Assembly (NCBI GenBank): GCA_022769665.1
Contig: JALEIR010000023.1
Coordinates: 1-50,672 of the forward strand
DNA from: Lachnospiraceae bacterium
GTDB taxonomy: Bacteria; Bacillota; Clostridia; Lachnospirales; Lachnospiraceae
Direction of reading: 5' to 3'
Length of the DNA stretch: 50,672 bases
The translations under genes and the position numbers were made by a program. Positions within the stretch are counted from its first letter, which is position 1. The number at the start of each line of letters is the position of its first letter. The notes under the pieces are model-generated. The model saw nothing but the letters and a program-made list of their open reading frames with translations, searched no databases and was not told the origin of the DNA. Shown here piece after piece: positions 43,368-50,672 of the stretch.

Positions 43368-43640
43368 ATGAACAAGACAGAGTTAGTTGCAGCTATTGCT
43401 GAGCAGGCTGGTGTATCCAAGAAGGACGCTGAGAAGACACTGAAGGCTTTTACAGATGTTGTTGCTGATGAGCTTAAGAAGGGTGGAAAGGTTCAGCTGG
43501 TTGGCTTCGGTACTTTTGAAGTATCCGAGAGAGCAGCAAGAGAAGGCAGAAATCCTCAGACCGGTAAGGCTATGAAGATTAAGGCTTCCAAGGCACCTAA
43601 GTTTAAGGCTGGTAAGGCTTTAAAGGATATGCTGAACTAA
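43368..43640 (+). CDS. hup: HU-type nucleoid protein
   Basis: A 90-residue histone-like DNA-bending protein. MNKTELVAAIAEQAGVSKKD (helical dimer part) and the DNA-binding arm segment GRNPQTGKAMKIKASKAPKF with the conserved Pro at its tip are textbook HU. Preceded by ACAGGAGGAG and a near-consensus promoter. Its codons are strongly biased toward GTT/GCT/AAG, as expected for an abundant protein. In Bacillus relatives HU (or neighbours) lies close to the yabO block. Followed by a terminator. Confidence 0.96.
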   Translation: MNKTELVAAIAEQAGVSKKDAEKTLKAFTDVVADELKKGGKVQLVGFGTFEVSERAAREGRNPQTGKAMKIKASKAPKFKAGKALKDMLN

Positions 43641-43676
43641 GTATAGCTGATTTTTCATAGGTGAAAAATTTTACAG

Positions 43677-43709
43677 CGGAGAACCTTCGATGGTTCTCCG
43701 TTTTTCTTT
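43677..43709 (+). terminator. Intrinsic terminator between HU and rqcP
   Basis: CGGAGAACC pairs perfectly with GGTTCTCCG across TTCGAT, followed by TTTTTCTTT. The ribosome site of rqcP starts within the T tract. A weaker TTTTTCA/TGAAAAA hairpin precedes it at about 43651-43667. Confidence 0.9.
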
Positions 43710-43719
43710 GGAGGAAAAT

Positions 43720-43959
43720 ATGAGACTGGATAAATATTTAAAGGTATCGCGGCTGATTAAGCGCCGTACGGTTGCCAATGAGGCATGTGACAGCGGACGT
43801 GTTCTGATTAATGATAAGCCTGCCAAGGCATCTGCCAATGTGAAGGAAGGAGATATCATTACCATTTCCTTCGGTAACAAGGAGGTGAAGGTAGAGGTTT
43901 TGGACGTACAGGAAACTGTTAAGAAGGAGGAAGCCGGCGAGCTTTTCAGGTATGTTTAA
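43720..43959 (+). CDS. rqcP: S4-domain RNA-binding protein RqcP (YabO/HslR-like)
   Basis: A 79-residue protein made almost wholly of an S4 RNA-binding domain: MRLDKYLKVSRLIKRRTVAN, then DSGRVLINDKPAKASANVKEGDIITI. Bacillus RqcP (YabO) acts in ribosome quality control with RqcH, helping add alanine tails to stalled chains on 50S subunits. Located before yabP-yabQ-divIC as in Bacillus, which supports the assignment. ATG 43720 has TTTGGAGGA at 6-base spacing. A terminator sits right upstream. Confidence 0.93.
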   Translation: MRLDKYLKVSRLIKRRTVANEACDSGRVLINDKPAKASANVKEGDIITISFGNKEVKVEVLDVQETVKKEEAGELFRYV

Positions 43960-44043
43960 GTAACAGTCATGAATCGGAAGGCTCCGGCATAGGCTTTTGT
44001 AGAGGAAACAAGAAATACATGTTTTCACAGATTGGAGGAGCCT

Positions 44044-44331
44044 ATGGAGGAACTGAGCAGCAGTACACGTATGCATAAGGTAACGATGACAAACCGGCGA
44101 AGCTGTACCGTAAGCGGTGTCAGCGATGTACTTTCCTTTGATATACATGAAATTCTGCTTGAGACAGAGCAGGGAATGCTGATGATAAAGGGTGATGATC
44201 TGCATGTAAACAGACTTACGCTGGAAAAGGGCGAAGTGGATGTGGATGGCAGGATTGACAGCTTTACCTATTCCGATGCGGGAGGAAGCGGACATAAGGG
44301 AGAATCCTTTTTGACGAAGCTGTTCCGTTAG
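44044..44331 (+). CDS. yabP: Sporulation protein YabP
   Basis: A 95-residue member of the YabP/YqfC family, which in Bacillus is made in the mother cell and needed for spore cortex assembly together with YabQ. The family pattern is visible in HKVTMTNRRSCTVSGVSDVL, EILLETEQGMLMIKGDDLHV and LTLEKGEVDVDGRID. ATG 44044 has TTGGAGGAG ending 3 bases before it. Followed five bases after the stop by yabQ. A dedicated sigma-E promoter could not be found in the 84 bases upstream, so it may be read from the rqcP transcript. Confidence 0.92.
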   Translation: MEELSSSTRMHKVTMTNRRSCTVSGVSDVLSFDIHEILLETEQGMLMIKGDDLHVNRLTLEKGEVDVDGRIDSFTYSDAGGSGHKGESFLTKLFR

Positions 44332-44336
44332 ACTCT

Positions 44337-44822
44337 ATGGCAAATGAAAACGAATTTCTTTTACATGCCCTGTTGATGGGCATTTTTATTACATTTGTAT
44401 ATGATATTCTCCGGATTTTCCGCAGAGTGATTTCCCATAATGCCTTTTTTGTCTCACTGGAGGATTTGGGATTTTGGATATACTGCGGAGCAGAGGTCTT
44501 TCTGCTGATGTATCACGAAAGCAATGGAATGCTGCGCTGGTTTGCAGTACTGGGTGCTTTGGTGGGGATGATGCTGTACAAAAAACTGATGAGTCCTTTC
44601 TTAGTCAAATATGTCTCATTGCTGTTGAGTAAGATGATGAAAATAATTGGTAAAATATTACATCTGGTTTTCAGGCCTTTTGAAATTCTTCTGAAAAAAG
44701 CAGGAAAAGGAGCTTACAGAGTGGGACGAGGGTTGAAACAGATAACAGGAAGAGTCAGACGGCGGATGAAAAACAGGTTGACGTATATTCTGAAACTGTT
44801 TAAAATGAGCTTAAAGAAGTAG
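44337..44822 (+). CDS. yabQ: Sporulation protein YabQ
   Basis: A 161-residue membrane protein with four helices in the first ~110 residues (FLLHALLMGIFITFVYDILR; LEDLGFWIYCGAEVFLLMY) and a basic tail (VGRGLKQITGRVRRRMKNR). The first segments match YabQ, a mother-cell membrane protein needed for spore cortex formation in Bacillus. No clear ribosome site is present before the ATG, and the gap to yabP is 5 bases, so translation is probably coupled. Confidence 0.9.
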   Translation: MANENEFLLHALLMGIFITFVYDILRIFRRVISHNAFFVSLEDLGFWIYCGAEVFLLMYHESNGMLRWFAVLGALVGMMLYKKLMSPFLVKYVSLLLSKMMKIIGKILHLVFRPFEILLKKAGKGAYRVGRGLKQITGRVRRRMKNRLTYILKLFKMSLKK

Positions 44823-44844
44823 ACAGACTCGGAAAGGAGTACCT

Positions 44845-45159
44845 ATGGCGAGAACAGGGCGTAAGGTTGCCTATCGGAAAAGGCATCAAAATCGCTTCAG
44901 TATGTTTTTGGTAATGCTGGTGGTTGCAATGATTATGGTGGTGGTGGCCGTAAAGAGCATTGAGCTGCAGCAGAAAATTGATGTGAAGGCTGAGGAGAAA
45001 AGACAGCTGGAGGAGCAGATTGCTGCGGAACAGGAGCGTGCCGAAGAGATAGAAGAATTCGGGAAAGAAGTTCAGACCAAGGGTTATATTGAAGATGTCG
45101 CACGAGAAAAGCTGGGTCTGGTTTATGAAGGTGAAATTTTGTTTAAAGAAGATAAATGA
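44845..45159 (+). CDS. divIC: Septum formation initiator, DivIC/FtsB family
   Basis: A 104-residue bitopic division protein: a basic cytoplasmic start (TGRKVAYRKRHQNR), one helix (about 19-37), a coiled coil (about 40-75, EEKRQLEEQIAAEQERAEEI) and the short C-terminal motif YIEDVAREKLGLVYEGE. It works with FtsL and DivIB in the divisome. CGGAAAGGAG precedes the ATG. The terminator follows its stop by one base, ending the HU-rqcP-yabPQ-divIC stretch. Confidence 0.94.
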   Translation: MARTGRKVAYRKRHQNRFSMFLVMLVVAMIMVVVAVKSIELQQKIDVKAEEKRQLEEQIAAEQERAEEIEEFGKEVQTKGYIEDVAREKLGLVYEGEILFKEDK

Positions 45160-45160
45160 A

Positions 45161-45185
45161 AAGGGAGCGGAAGCTCCCTTTTTTT
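45161..45185 (+). terminator. Intrinsic terminator after divIC
   Basis: AAGGGAGC-GGAA-GCTCCCTT followed by T5, one base after the divIC stop. It isolates the spoIIE promoter downstream. Confidence 0.93.
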
Positions 45186-45218
45186 GTGTGAGACCGGAGA
45201 GGAAAGCTGTGCGGAATA

Positions 45219-45284
45219 TGTCGCAAAACTTTAAGGAAATCTGTCCCTGATTTGACAAAAAAAGCGGAAGCACAAATTTATAAT
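45219..45284 (+). promoter_or_regulatory. Spo0A-type promoter of spoIIE (21-bp spacing)
   Basis: Perfect TTGACA (45252-45257) and perfect TATAAT (45279-45284) are separated by 21 bases, far from the 17 optimum but matching Bacillus spoIIE and spoIIG (21-22), which depend on phosphorylated Spo0A. TTTGACA at 45251 fits the reverse 0A box (TTYGACA), and TGTCGCAAA at 45219-45227 is a near 0A box 25 bases upstream. Confidence 0.65.
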
Positions 45285-45324
45285 CTGGCTTACCGCCTGA
45301 AAAAGACGGCAGAAAGGCTGGTAT

Positions 45325-46503
45325 TTGGAGATGAGGACAGAGGAGAGTGAAATTCGGACAGCGCAGGTATCGGATTTGTGCAGAAGGAGACTGCTCAATT
45401 ATGCGGACAGCTTTTATGAACTGGCGAGAAGCTACGATAGGGAGTTTTGTCCGGGTGAGGAGGACAGGCAGACAATACTCTCCGAGAGAAGGTTATGGGA
45501 GAACAGACAGATTTTGAAAAGTCATTTGAACGAAATGGCAAAAATCATGACAGAGATTGCCTGTGAAGTTTTATGTTACAAACCTATGGAGGATAGAAAG
45601 AAGCGCATGCTTGCCCGTGCCATGCATGAAGAGGGAATCAAAGTGGAAAATCCCTGTTATATGTCCCGGGACGATGGGGAGGAATCGATAGTTCTTACCA
45701 TGAGTACAGAGAAGGGGGAAAGTGCTTCCGCGGAAGAGGTTGTTGACATGATTTCCGTTCTGTTGGACAGAAGGCTTCAGCTGTCTGCCACAAGTCCTTT
45801 TGTGATAGAACGAAGACCCCAAAGTTTTATACTGGAGAAAGAGGCACGCTATTTGGCTTTGACAGGGTTTGCCAGGGCAATTAAGGAAAACGAGACGGTT
45901 TCGGGAGACAACTACGCTGTTCTGGAGGCGGAAAAGGGAAGAATTACCGTTATGCTTTCCGATGGGACAGGTTCGGGGGAGCAGGCGGGGAAGGACAGTG
46001 AGCAGGTGCTGGATTTGATGGAAAAATTTCTGGAGGCAGGTTACAGCACAGATGCTGCCGTAAAAATGATTAATACCGCATTGTTTGCAATGGGGGAGGA
46101 CAAGAATCATCCTACACTGGATATCTGTGATATTGATTTAAATCTTGGCAGCTGCGAATTGAGAAAGGTAGGAGGTGCGGCTTCCTTTCTGAAAAGAGAG
46201 AGGGAAATCGAACAACTTTCGGAGAGTAACCTGCCCCTGGGTATCTTTCGGCAGACTCAGTTTCAGCCGTTACAAAGAGGACTTTTGGACGGAGACTATC
46301 TTGTCATGATGTCGGACGGAGTTGTGGATGCGTTCGGGGAACTGGATTATGAGAATACCATATGCGCTGTCTTGTCTGAAATGAAGGAGCAGAATCCCGG
46401 TGAGATGGCAGATAAGCTGTTGCGGGAGGCACTCATCGCCGCAGGGGGACGAATAAAGGATGATATGACCATAGGAGTTATCGGAATTTGGGAGATACGG
46501 TAA
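45325..46503 (+). CDS. spoIIE: SpoIIE-like PP2C phosphatase without membrane domain
   Basis: SpoIIE dephosphorylates SpoIIAA to activate sigma-F in the forespore. This 392-residue protein has part of the regulatory linker (about 10-165: RRRLLNYADSFYELARSYDRE, KIMTEIACEV) and a full PP2C domain: VSGDNYAV, LSDGTGSGEQAGKDSEQVL (Asp213), MMSDGVVDAFG (Asp331) and DDMTIGVIGI. The ten-helix N-terminal membrane domain of Bacillus SpoIIE (827 residues) is missing, and no other open frame upstream could encode it. The start is TTG 45325, 7 bases after AGAAAGG, or ATG 45331. Position between divIC and tilS matches Bacillus spoIIE. Confidence 0.87.
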   Translation: MEMRTEESEIRTAQVSDLCRRRLLNYADSFYELARSYDREFCPGEEDRQTILSERRLWENRQILKSHLNEMAKIMTEIACEVLCYKPMEDRKKRMLARAMHEEGIKVENPCYMSRDDGEESIVLTMSTEKGESASAEEVVDMISVLLDRRLQLSATSPFVIERRPQSFILEKEARYLALTGFARAIKENETVSGDNYAVLEAEKGRITVMLSDGTGSGEQAGKDSEQVLDLMEKFLEAGYSTDAAVKMINTALFAMGEDKNHPTLDICDIDLNLGSCELRKVGGAASFLKREREIEQLSESNLPLGIFRQTQFQPLQRGLLDGDYLVMMSDGVVDAFGELDYENTICAVLSEMKEQNPGEMADKLLREALIAAGGRIKDDMTIGVIGIWEIR

Positions 46504-46551
46504 TGTCTGTAATACTTGATTTTTTCAACAGAATGAGATACCATTTTGCAT

Positions 46552-47937
46552 ATGGATAAACAGCAGAAAACAGAAGAAAAAGTGTACTCCTACATGGAGG
46601 AAAATCATATGGTACAGCCCGGGGATAAATTGATTCTCGGCGTTTCCGGAGGGGCAGACTCAGTTTGCCTCTTATTTCTGTTGCTGGAATACAGAAAAAG
46701 AACAGACTTTGAGATGACAGTCGTGCATGTAAACCACGGGCTTCGGGGAGTGGAGGCACAGGAGGATGCCTGCTATGTGGAGAAGCTTTGCAGGGAATGG
46801 GAGATTCCCTTTTATCCGGTGCAGGGAGACGTCAGAAGTATCGCGGCAGAGGAAAAGTGTTCCTGTGAGGATGCGGGAAGGCGCCTGCGGTACAGGGTGT
46901 TTCAAAAGGCAGCCACCGAGCTTGGGGGAGCAAAGATTGCAGTCGCTCACAACAGCAATGACAGAGCGGAAACCATGTTGCTTCATCTCTTTCGGGGCAG
47001 CGGGCTTAAGGGACTTTGCGGTATGGAACCGGTACGCGAAAACATTATTCGTCCCCTCCTCTGCCTTGAGCGGGAGGAGATTGAAGCATATTTAAGAGAA
47101 AAAGGTATTTCCTGGTGTACCGACAGCACCAACGGAGAGGATGCATATACGAGAAATCGTATCCGGCATCATATCTTACTTTATGCGGAACAGGAAATTT
47201 CCGAGAGGACAGTCAGTCATATGTGCAGGACAGCGGAGCTTCTGTCTGAGACGGAAGAGTATCTGAGGCAGCAGGCGGAAGATGCAGGACGGCGATGTAT
47301 TGACGGAAACAGGATTGATGTTGTTTCCTTTGGAGCGCTTCATCCGGTACTGCAAAAGAAAATACTGTTACATTGCATGGAGGATTTGTCTCCTACGGGA
47401 AAGGATATTGCTGCCGTCCATGTGAAGGATGTTCTGACTTTGTTTGAACGTGAAGGAAACCGCAGTATCTGTCTTCCCTTCGGAATTCGATTTTACAGGC
47501 AGTATGATGCGGTGTTTTTTGAACGTGACGATGAGGAGAGACCGCGGCAGGAGGCATTGCCCAAACTTGAATTTTCGGAACTTTTTCTGAAAAATCGGGA
47601 GGAAGTTCCCAGAAATAAGTATACGAAATGGTTTGACTATGATAAAATAAAGAAATCGCCGGTGGTTCGTTTCCGTCAGAAAGGTGATTATCTTACAATA
47701 TCCGACGGAAAAGGAAATGTGGTTCATAAATCGCTGAAGGACTATATGGTGACGGAGAAAATTCCCCGGGAAATGAGGGACAGAATTCCTGTACTGGCGG
47801 AGGGCAGCCACATATTGTGGCTGATCGGATACCGTATCAGCGAATATTATAAAATTGACAGGAATACAAAACACATTTTACAGGTAAAATTATTAGGAGA
47901 CTGCACAGACAGCAGAACGGAGGAGAAACATGGCTGA
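46552..47937 (+). CDS. tilS: tRNA(Ile)-lysidine synthase TilS
   Basis: Converts C34 of the CAU-anticodon isoleucine tRNA to lysidine with ATP and lysine. The 461-residue protein has the PP-loop LGVSGGADSVCLL (about 28-40), HVNHGLRGVEAQEDA, CSCEDAGRRLRYRVFQ, AVAHNSNDRAETMLLHLFRGSGLKGL and TRNRIRHHIL, and a C-terminal tRNA-acceptor domain (VVRFRQKGDYLTISDGKGN, RDRIPVLAEG). No strong ribosome site precedes ATG 46552 (TTG 46546 is an alternative). Neighbours spoIIE, hpt and ftsH follow the Bacillus order. It overlaps hpt by 8 bases. Confidence 0.93.
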   Translation: MDKQQKTEEKVYSYMEENHMVQPGDKLILGVSGGADSVCLLFLLLEYRKRTDFEMTVVHVNHGLRGVEAQEDACYVEKLCREWEIPFYPVQGDVRSIAAEEKCSCEDAGRRLRYRVFQKAATELGGAKIAVAHNSNDRAETMLLHLFRGSGLKGLCGMEPVRENIIRPLLCLEREEIEAYLREKGISWCTDSTNGEDAYTRNRIRHHILLYAEQEISERTVSHMCRTAELLSETEEYLRQQAEDAGRRCIDGNRIDVVSFGALHPVLQKKILLHCMEDLSPTGKDIAAVHVKDVLTLFEREGNRSICLPFGIRFYRQYDAVFFERDDEERPRQEALPKLEFSELFLKNREEVPRNKYTKWFDYDKIKKSPVVRFRQKGDYLTISDGKGNVVHKSLKDYMVTEKIPREMRDRIPVLAEGSHILWLIGYRISEYYKIDRNTKHILQVKLLGDCTDSRTEEKHG

Positions 47938-48457
47938 GCACATAAGAGTACTGTTATCGGAAGAAGAGGTTGACAGGAGAATTCAGGAAATCGGAGAACA
48001 AATCAGCAGAGACTATGCCGGCAAAAAGGTTCATCTGGTATGTGTATTGAAGGGTGGAAGCTTTTTTATGTGTGAACTGGCAAAGAGAATTACGGTTCCC
48101 GTATCACTGGATTTCATGTCTGTATCCAGCTACGGAAGTGATACAAAATCAAGCGGTGTTGTAAAGATTGTAAAAGATTTGGACGAGTCCCTGAAGGACA
48201 AGGACGTCATTGTGGTGGAGGACATTGTGGACAGCGGAAGAACGTTAAGTTACCTGTTGGAGATGCTGCGTGACAGAGGACCTGCATCACTGCGGCTCTG
48301 CACACTGCTGGATAAACCTGACAGACGTGTCATTGATGTAAATGTAGATTACACCGGATTCCAGATTCCTGATGAGTTTGTAGTGGGATATGGTTTGGAC
48401 TATGACCAGATGTATCGTAATCTCCCTTACATCGGAGTTGTGGAATTTGATAATTAG
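47930..48457 (+). CDS. hpt: Hypoxanthine phosphoribosyltransferase
   Basis: Purine salvage: converts hypoxanthine (and guanine) plus PRPP to the nucleotide. The 175-residue protein has LVCVLKGGSFFMCELAKRI (about 36-54), the flexible-loop Ser-Tyr SSYGSDTKSSG and the PRPP-binding loop VVEDIVDSGRTLSYLLEML (about 98-116), and ends FVVGYGLDYDQMYRNLPYIG, as is standard. ACGGAGGAGAAAC precedes the ATG, which lies inside the end of tilS. Confidence 0.95.
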   Translation: MAEHIRVLLSEEEVDRRIQEIGEQISRDYAGKKVHLVCVLKGGSFFMCELAKRITVPVSLDFMSVSSYGSDTKSSGVVKIVKDLDESLKDKDVIVVEDIVDSGRTLSYLLEMLRDRGPASLRLCTLLDKPDRRVIDVNVDYTGFQIPDEFVVGYGLDYDQMYRNLPYIGVVEFDN

Positions 48458-48469
48458 GAGGCTTGCGAG

Positions 48470-50293
48470 TTGAAGCAGGAAGGCAGAAAGTTTTTTTCGT
48501 ATTTTATATTGATTCTCGGCATATTGACAGTAGTTTTATTTGTCGGCATTTTGAGACAGAAGGTGGAGGAAGATTATTCCAAAGCAGAATTCATTGCCGA
48601 TATGGAAGCCGGTAATGTGACCAACGTAGAGATTCAGCTCAACAGTGAGACACCTACGGGTGCACTATACATCAATCTGAAAAACGGTGACGATAAGACA
48701 TTGTATGTGTCGGACATCGTGGAGATGGAAGAGATAGTCAGGTCATACGGCTTTGACCCTATGGTTCATGATGTGAGGAGAGACAGCTGGTTTCTGACCA
48801 CACTGGTTCCCATGCTGGTTGTCATCGTGGTAGGTTTGTTCCTGTTTATGATGATAAATGCCCAAAATGCGGGAGCAGGAGCCGGAAATGCCAAAATGAT
48901 GAATTTTGGCAGAAGCCGTGCAAAGATGTCCATGGGTGACAAGACTGTCACTTTTGAGCAGGTTGCAGGATTGAAAGAAGAAAAAGAGGAGCTGGAGGAA
49001 ATTGTTGATTTCCTGCGGGAGCCCGGAAAATATAACAGTGTGGGAGCGAGAATTCCCAAGGGCGTATTGCTGGAAGGACCTCCCGGAACAGGTAAGACTT
49101 TGCTGGCAAAGGCTGTGGCAGGAGAGGCAAATGTGGCTTTTTTCAGCATCTCCGGTTCTGATTTTGTGGAGATGTTTGTCGGCGTGGGTGCTTCCCGTGT
49201 TCGTGATTTATTTGAGGAAGCAAAGAAAAACGCTCCCTGTATCGTATTTATCGATGAGATAGATGCAGTGGCAAGACGGCGTGGAACCGGTATGGGAGGC
49301 GGACATGACGAACGGGAGCAGACACTGAATCAGCTTTTGGTGGAGATGGACGGTTTCGGTGTCAATGAGGGCATCATCGTTATGGCAGCTACCAACAGAG
49401 TGGATATTCTGGATCCCGCAATACTCCGACCGGGACGTTTCGACAGAAAGGTTGCGGTTGGCACACCGGACATCAGCGGAAGAGAGGATATTCTGAAGGT
49501 TCATGCAAAGAATAAGCCTTTGGCCGAGGATGTAGATTTGAAACAGGTAGCTCAGACAACAGCCGGATTTACGGGTGCAGATCTGGAGAACCTTTTGAAC
49601 GAAGCTGCCATAAACGCTGCGAAGGACGGTAAAAAATATATTTCCCAGGCGGATGTGAAAAAAGCCTTTGTGAAGGTGGGCATCGGCGCGGAGAAAAAGA
49701 GCCGTGTCATTTCCGACAAGGAAAAGAAAATTACGGCTTACCATGAGTCGGGACATGCGATTTTGTTTCATGTACTGCCGGATGTGGGTCCGGTCTATGC
49801 GGTATCCATCATACCTACAGGTCAGGGAGCCGCCGGCTATACCATGCCGCTTCCGGAAAAGGATGAGATGTTTGTCACAAAGGGACAGATGCTTCAGGAT
49901 ATCATGGTTTCACTGGGTGGAAGAATTGCCGAGGAAATTATTTTTAAGGATATTACCACCGGGGCATCCAGTGATATTAAGCGCGCTACGAAGGTAGCCA
50001 GGAGAATGGTTACCCGTTTCGGAATGTCGGACAATATCGGTGTTATCTGTTATGATGACGATGATGATGAAGTGTTCATCGGACGTGACCTTGCTCATGC
50101 AAAGGCTCACAGTGAGGCTATTTCCGGCGAGATAGACAGAGAAGTTAAGGCTATCATCGATGACTGCTATTCCAAGGCAAAAGCAATTATTTTGGAACAT
50201 GAGCAGGTATTACACAGCTGTGCCAAACTTTTGCTGGAAAAGGAAAAAATCGGAAGAGATGAATTTGAGGCATTGTTTGCAGCAGAAGGCTGA
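48470..50293 (+). CDS. ftsH: ATP-dependent zinc metalloprotease FtsH
   Basis: Membrane-bound AAA+ protease for quality control of membrane and regulatory proteins. The 607-residue protein has two helices (about 9-25 and 108-128) bracketing a small outer domain, the AAA module with Walker A GPPGTGKT (203-210), Walker B IVFIDEID and the second region [17 protein letters not shown], and the protease site HESGH (425-429) with the downstream zinc acid in [16 protein letters not shown]. The start is TTG, with AGGAGG 8 bases upstream and the hpt stop 12 bases before. The C-terminal tail is short but within range. Confidence 0.96.
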   Translation: MKQEGRKFFSYFILILGILTVVLFVGILRQKVEEDYSKAEFIADMEAGNVTNVEIQLNSETPTGALYINLKNGDDKTLYVSDIVEMEEIVRSYGFDPMVHDVRRDSWFLTTLVPMLVVIVVGLFLFMMINAQNAGAGAGNAKMMNFGRSRAKMSMGDKTVTFEQVAGLKEEKEELEEIVDFLREPGKYNSVGARIPKGVLLEGPPGTGKTLLAKAVAGEANVAFFSISGSDFVEMFVGVGASRVRDLFEEAKKNAPCIVFIDEIDAVARRRGTGMGGGHDEREQTLNQLLVEMDGFGVNEGIIVMAATNRVDILDPAILRPGRFDRKVAVGTPDISGREDILKVHAKNKPLAEDVDLKQVAQTTAGFTGADLENLLNEAAINAAKDGKKYISQADVKKAFVKVGIGAEKKSRVISDKEKKITAYHESGHAILFHVLPDVGPVYAVSIIPTGQGAAGYTMPLPEKDEMFVTKGQMLQDIMVSLGGRIAEEIIFKDITTGASSDIKRATKVARRMVTRFGMSDNIGVICYDDDDDEVFIGRDLAHAKAHSEAISGEIDREVKAIIDDCYSKAKAIILEHEQVLHSCAKLLLEKEKIGRDEFEALFAAEG

Positions 50294-50511
50294 AATGGGT
50301 AAAGTAGAGTTGTACAAGGAGTTGTAGGTCTTTCTTGGCGGTTTTTCACAATAAACATTTAGTAGAAATGCACAAAAATGGGAATCACTATTTGTAATGT
50401 TTGTGAATTTTGGGAATAGTCAAAAACCCGGGGGGATGCTATTATAATACTCGTAACCCCCCCAATACATTATATAGTTTTTTGCTATACCCCATAAGAA
50501 ATACCTTCTCT

Positions 50512-50556
50512 AAAAAGGACAGTCACCCCATGGCTGTCCTTTTTACTGTCCTTTTT
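50512..50556 (+). terminator. Intrinsic terminator with duplicated 3' arm
   Basis: AAAAAGGACAG (50512-50522) pairs with CTGTCCTTTTT (50534-50544); a second CTGTCCTTTTTT follows at once (50546-50557), which could replace the first arm. Probably ends the ftsH transcript and any short RNA read from 50455. Confidence 0.88.
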
Positions 50557-50568
50557 TGGGGATAACTA

Positions 50569-50597
50569 TTGAATTCAAGGTGCATATTAAGTAAAAT
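50569..50597 (+). promoter_or_regulatory. Predicted promoter of the gene entering at the right edge
   Basis: TTGAAT and TAAAAT at 17-base spacing, 32 bases before the candidate GTG start. Confidence 0.55.
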
Positions 50598-50629
50598 ATA
50601 AGTATCTTTTCAAGCGGGAGATTTGAATT

Positions 50630-50672
50630 GTGGAAGAGAATCTTGATATAGAAAAATTAAGACTTTTAGAAA
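50630..50672 (+). CDS. 5' end of an unidentified gene cut by the window edge
   Basis: GTG start with GGGAG 9 bases upstream and a promoter 32 bases before. Only 14 codons are seen, reading VEENLDIEKLRLLE, too short to identify. The frame stays open to the window end. Confidence 0.4.
   Translation, partial: MEENLDIEKLRLLE

Larger units (their letters stand above)
50294..50629. other. Gap after ftsH with orphan -10, hairpin pairs and terminator
   Basis: No gene is evident. It contains GGGGGG (50430-50435) and CCCCCC (50457-50462) placed almost symmetrically around a TATAAT (50443-50448) with no good -35, then a strong terminator about 65 bases later. This could be a short non-coding RNA of about 90-100 bases, or part of the ftsH 3' end. 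A further promoter for the last gene follows. Confidence 0.45.

Noticed and set aside
45192..45350. Open frame upstream of and overlapping spoIIE, reading a Lys/Arg-rich peptide (AEAQIYNLAYRLKKTAERL)
   Set aside because: It has no good start; its TTG falls on the -35 of the spoIIE promoter, upstream of the expected transcript start, so it is probably not translated and not a remnant of the SpoIIE membrane domain.
1..50672. Search by eye for CRISPR arrays, tRNA/rRNA genes, transposases, phage genes and toxin-antitoxin pairs
   Set aside because: None was found; the window reads as stable chromosomal backbone with metabolic and sporulation genes.

Overview
The window looks like a chromosomal segment of a spore-forming, anaerobic Firmicute, most likely a Lachnospiraceae member of the Clostridia. 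Reasons: strong AGGAGG ribosome sites, moderate GC with AT-rich intergenic regions, a Bacillus/Clostridium-type block HU-rqcP-yabP-yabQ-divIC-spoIIE-tilS-hpt-ftsH, a CotS-like gene, and a plant-pectin sugar locus with LplB/LplC-type permeases and no dedicated ATPase. No rRNA, tRNA, CRISPR array, insertion sequence, phage gene or replication origin was seen.

Layout. 1-4.1 kb (+): small heat-shock protein, a DnaJ-type co-chaperone, an ABC exporter and a cytidylate-kinase-like protein. 4.1-13.8 kb (+): one long operon for a multisubunit cation/proton antiporter. Its gene order (E, F, G, DUF4040, MbhE-MnhB fusion, C, then four NuoL/M/N-like subunits) resembles the antiporter half of archaeal Mbh hydrogenase more than the classical Mrp A-G order, and no hydrogenase subunits are present. 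13.8-18.0 kb (-): a tightly coupled envelope operon (GT2-GtrA fusion, phosphodiester glycosidase-domain protein, an unrecognised anchored protein, PAP2 phosphatase). 18.1-21.2 kb: an OFA-type MFS carrier (-) diverges from a DUF1576 membrane protein and a small overlapping partner (+).

21.4-24.4 kb: a 2-isopropylmalate synthase carrying an AraC-type DNA-binding domain on its C-terminus, convergent with a separate AraC regulator. The regulator diverges from a 9-kb sugar locus (24.8-33.7 kb, +): two permeases, a binding lipoprotein, a GH105 hydrolase, an SGNH esterase with S-layer-homology-like tail, and a GH112 phosphorylase. Together these suggest uptake and intracellular breakdown of acetylated, galactose-bearing rhamnogalacturonan-I oligosaccharides.

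33.8-40.7 kb: a two-span membrane protein (-), an M3 oligopeptidase, a membrane-anchored foldase with two degenerate parvulin-like units, a HAD phosphatase and the CCA-adding enzyme. 40.8-43.2 kb: a CotS-like kinase-fold gene and a PEGA lipoprotein behind a candidate mother-cell promoter. 43.3-50.3 kb: the conserved HU-to-FtsH block, in which spoIIE has a promoter with 21-bp spacing typical of Spo0A-activated genes and encodes a phosphatase without its membrane domain. The last 380 bases hold the ftsH terminator, a possible short RNA and the 5' end of an unidentified gene.

Most notable for follow-up: the LeuA-AraC fusion, the Mbh-ordered antiporter with four channel subunits, the rhamnogalacturonan locus with its esterase-SLH protein and 17-bp inverted repeat, and the spoIIE promoter/protein architecture. 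All identifications come from reading motifs and gene order; no database search was possible.
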